Of a stretch of DNA of 64,000 bases, positions 62,393-64,000 are shown piece after piece. Made by a program: the position numbers and the translations under genes. A model generated the notes under the pieces. The model was not told the DNA's origin, did not search any database, and saw nothing but the letters and a program-made list of their open reading frames with translations. Source of the stretch: Chloroflexota bacterium. GTDB lineage: Bacteria; Chloroflexota; UBA11872; VXNJ01. Position 1 is the stretch's first letter, and the number at the start of each line of letters is the position of its first letter. The DNA is taken from assembly GCA_009840625.1 (NCBI GenBank), contig VXNJ01000009.1, positions 111,314-175,313 of the forward strand, in the 5' to 3' direction.

Positions 62393-62428
62393 GTAAGTGC
62401 CCCAAGGTGATCGGGATACCCTCTGCTA

Positions 62429-62462
<34 letters not shown>

Positions 62463-62877
62463 GATGGGGTGCCCCTTTTGGTGAACGGCCCACGCGGCCG
62501 GGAGCTTGAGGGGGTCGCAGTGCACAGGCCCAGGCGACTGTTTAACAAAAACACAGGTCTCTGCTAAACCGCAAGGTGATGTATAGGGGCTGACTCCTGC
62601 CCAGTGCCAGAAGGTTAAGGGGAGAGGTGTAAAAGCTTTGAACCGAAGCCCTGGTGAACGGCGGCCGTAACTCTAACGGTCCTAAGGTTGCAGAATCGCT
62701 AGCCTTAGAGAAACCGAACTATATGCGGGAAAGCCCTCCAAAACCGATCGGTACTCGCCGGTCTTGATCTTTGAATCAGGACTCGGCAGTAAAAATCCGA
62801 CGGACATGGGGGTAATCCGCAGGGAAGACCCGGCTAAAACCGGGAACCCTCAGAGACCAAACGTTCGGAACTGACAT

Positions 62878-63368
<491 letters not shown>

Positions 63369-63885
63369 TGGAGCAACGATCTGGGCACTGTCTCGGCAGG
63401 GGACCCGGCGAAATTGAAGTGCCCGTGAAGATGCGGGCTACCCGCAACAGGACAAAAAGACCCCGGGAGCTTTACTACATCTTGGGACTGATCCTGGGGC
63501 GTATCTGTGTAGGATAGGTGGGAGACTGTGAAGCCGGGACGCTAGTTTCGGTGGAGTCAATGGTGAAATACCACCCTGGTGCGTTCTAAGGTCTAACCCG
63601 CGGCCGTTATCCGGCGTGGAGACAATCTCAGGTGGGTAGTTTGACTGGGGCGGTCGCCTCCCAAAATGTAACGGAGGCGCCCAAAGGTTCCCTCAGGTTG
63701 GATGGAAATCAACCGTAGAGCGCAAAGGTATAAGGGAGCTTGACTGCGAGACATACACGTCGAGCAGAGACGAAAGTCGGGCTTAGCGACCCTGCAGTTC
63801 CGAATGGAAGGGCTGCAGCTAACGGCTATAAGTTACCCCGGGGATAACAGGCTAATAGCGCCCAATAGTCCACATAGACGGCGCT

Positions 63886-63925
<40 letters not shown>

Positions 63926-63946
63926 TAGCAGGTCCCAAGGGTTGGT

Positions 63947-64000
<54 letters not shown>

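Overview
The window is a GC-rich bacterial chromosome segment packed with genes on both strands. I see no phage, no insertion sequence, no CRISPR array and no plasmid functions. Several traits fit a free-living or host-associated member of the Chloroflexota, possibly a marine SAR202-like or Dehalococcoidia-type lineage. These are three formylglycine sulfatases, an enolase-superfamily enzyme beside a luciferase-like flavin oxidoreductase, a NodB deacetylase with F...G-type repeats common in secreted Chloroflexota proteins, a Bacillus-type long SRP RNA, a DhnA-type class I aldolase, and a 23S rRNA gene with no 16S in front of it. The lineage is an inference and is not proven by the sequence.

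Layout. 1-9.5 kb: end of a CNNM/CorC protein, ferritin, a sulfatase, threonine synthase, an orphan membrane protein, smpB, a PEPCK-like P-loop protein (probably DUF4914), an MTHFR-like protein and trehalose-phosphatase. 9.6-14.9 kb: a complete liv-type ABC importer (K-H-M-G-F), then tRNA-Gly(UCC) on the other strand. 15.1-19.3 kb: four tandem, highly similar MalF/UgpA-type sugar permeases with no partner permease, ATPase or binding protein beside them. 19.4-22.9 kb: sulfatase, sugar isomerase-like and LLM oxidoreductase genes. 22.9-27.2 kb: a minus-strand run of NIL protein, NodB deacetylase, small membrane protein, recF, dciA and enolase-superfamily enzyme. 27.4-32.3 kb: a plus-strand run of sulfatase, LarA-like nickel-pincer isomerase, MFS transporter and ROK kinase. 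32.3-38.4 kb: an oligopeptide-type binding protein, glycerol kinase, M16 peptidase, SRPBCC protein and peptide deformylase. 38.4-47.3 kb: a long minus-strand central-carbon cluster (MoaB, DhnA aldolase, PHP phosphoesterase, G6PD, 6PGD, PGI, transaldolase, RpiB, SDR) that supplies most of the oxidative pentose-phosphate pathway. 47.4-53.1 kb: MFS, NIPSNAP, long SRP RNA, dnaX-ybaB-recR, TerC. 53.2-60.4 kb: two iron alcohol dehydrogenases around a D-2-hydroxyacid dehydrogenase, a large secreted PPC-domain protein and a nucleoside hydrolase. 60.58 kb to the end: 23S rRNA, interrupted by a group I intron with a LAGLIDADG endonuclease gene.

Points that stand out. (1) The four-fold permease array has a 193-base tract identical between copies 2 and 3, and a variable Cys-flanked loop. 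(2) At least five clear genes (threonine synthase, smpB, an MFS transporter, G6PD and a secreted protein) have no ATG, GTG or TTG at the place homology demands a start. Near-cognate codons (ATA, ATT, ATC, GTA, CTG) sit there instead, in two cases exactly 8 bases after GGGAG. (3) The 23S group I intron encodes an endonuclease whose stop codon crosses the 3' splice site. (4) The SRP RNA is the long, Alu-domain form and closes with a perfect 10-bp stem.
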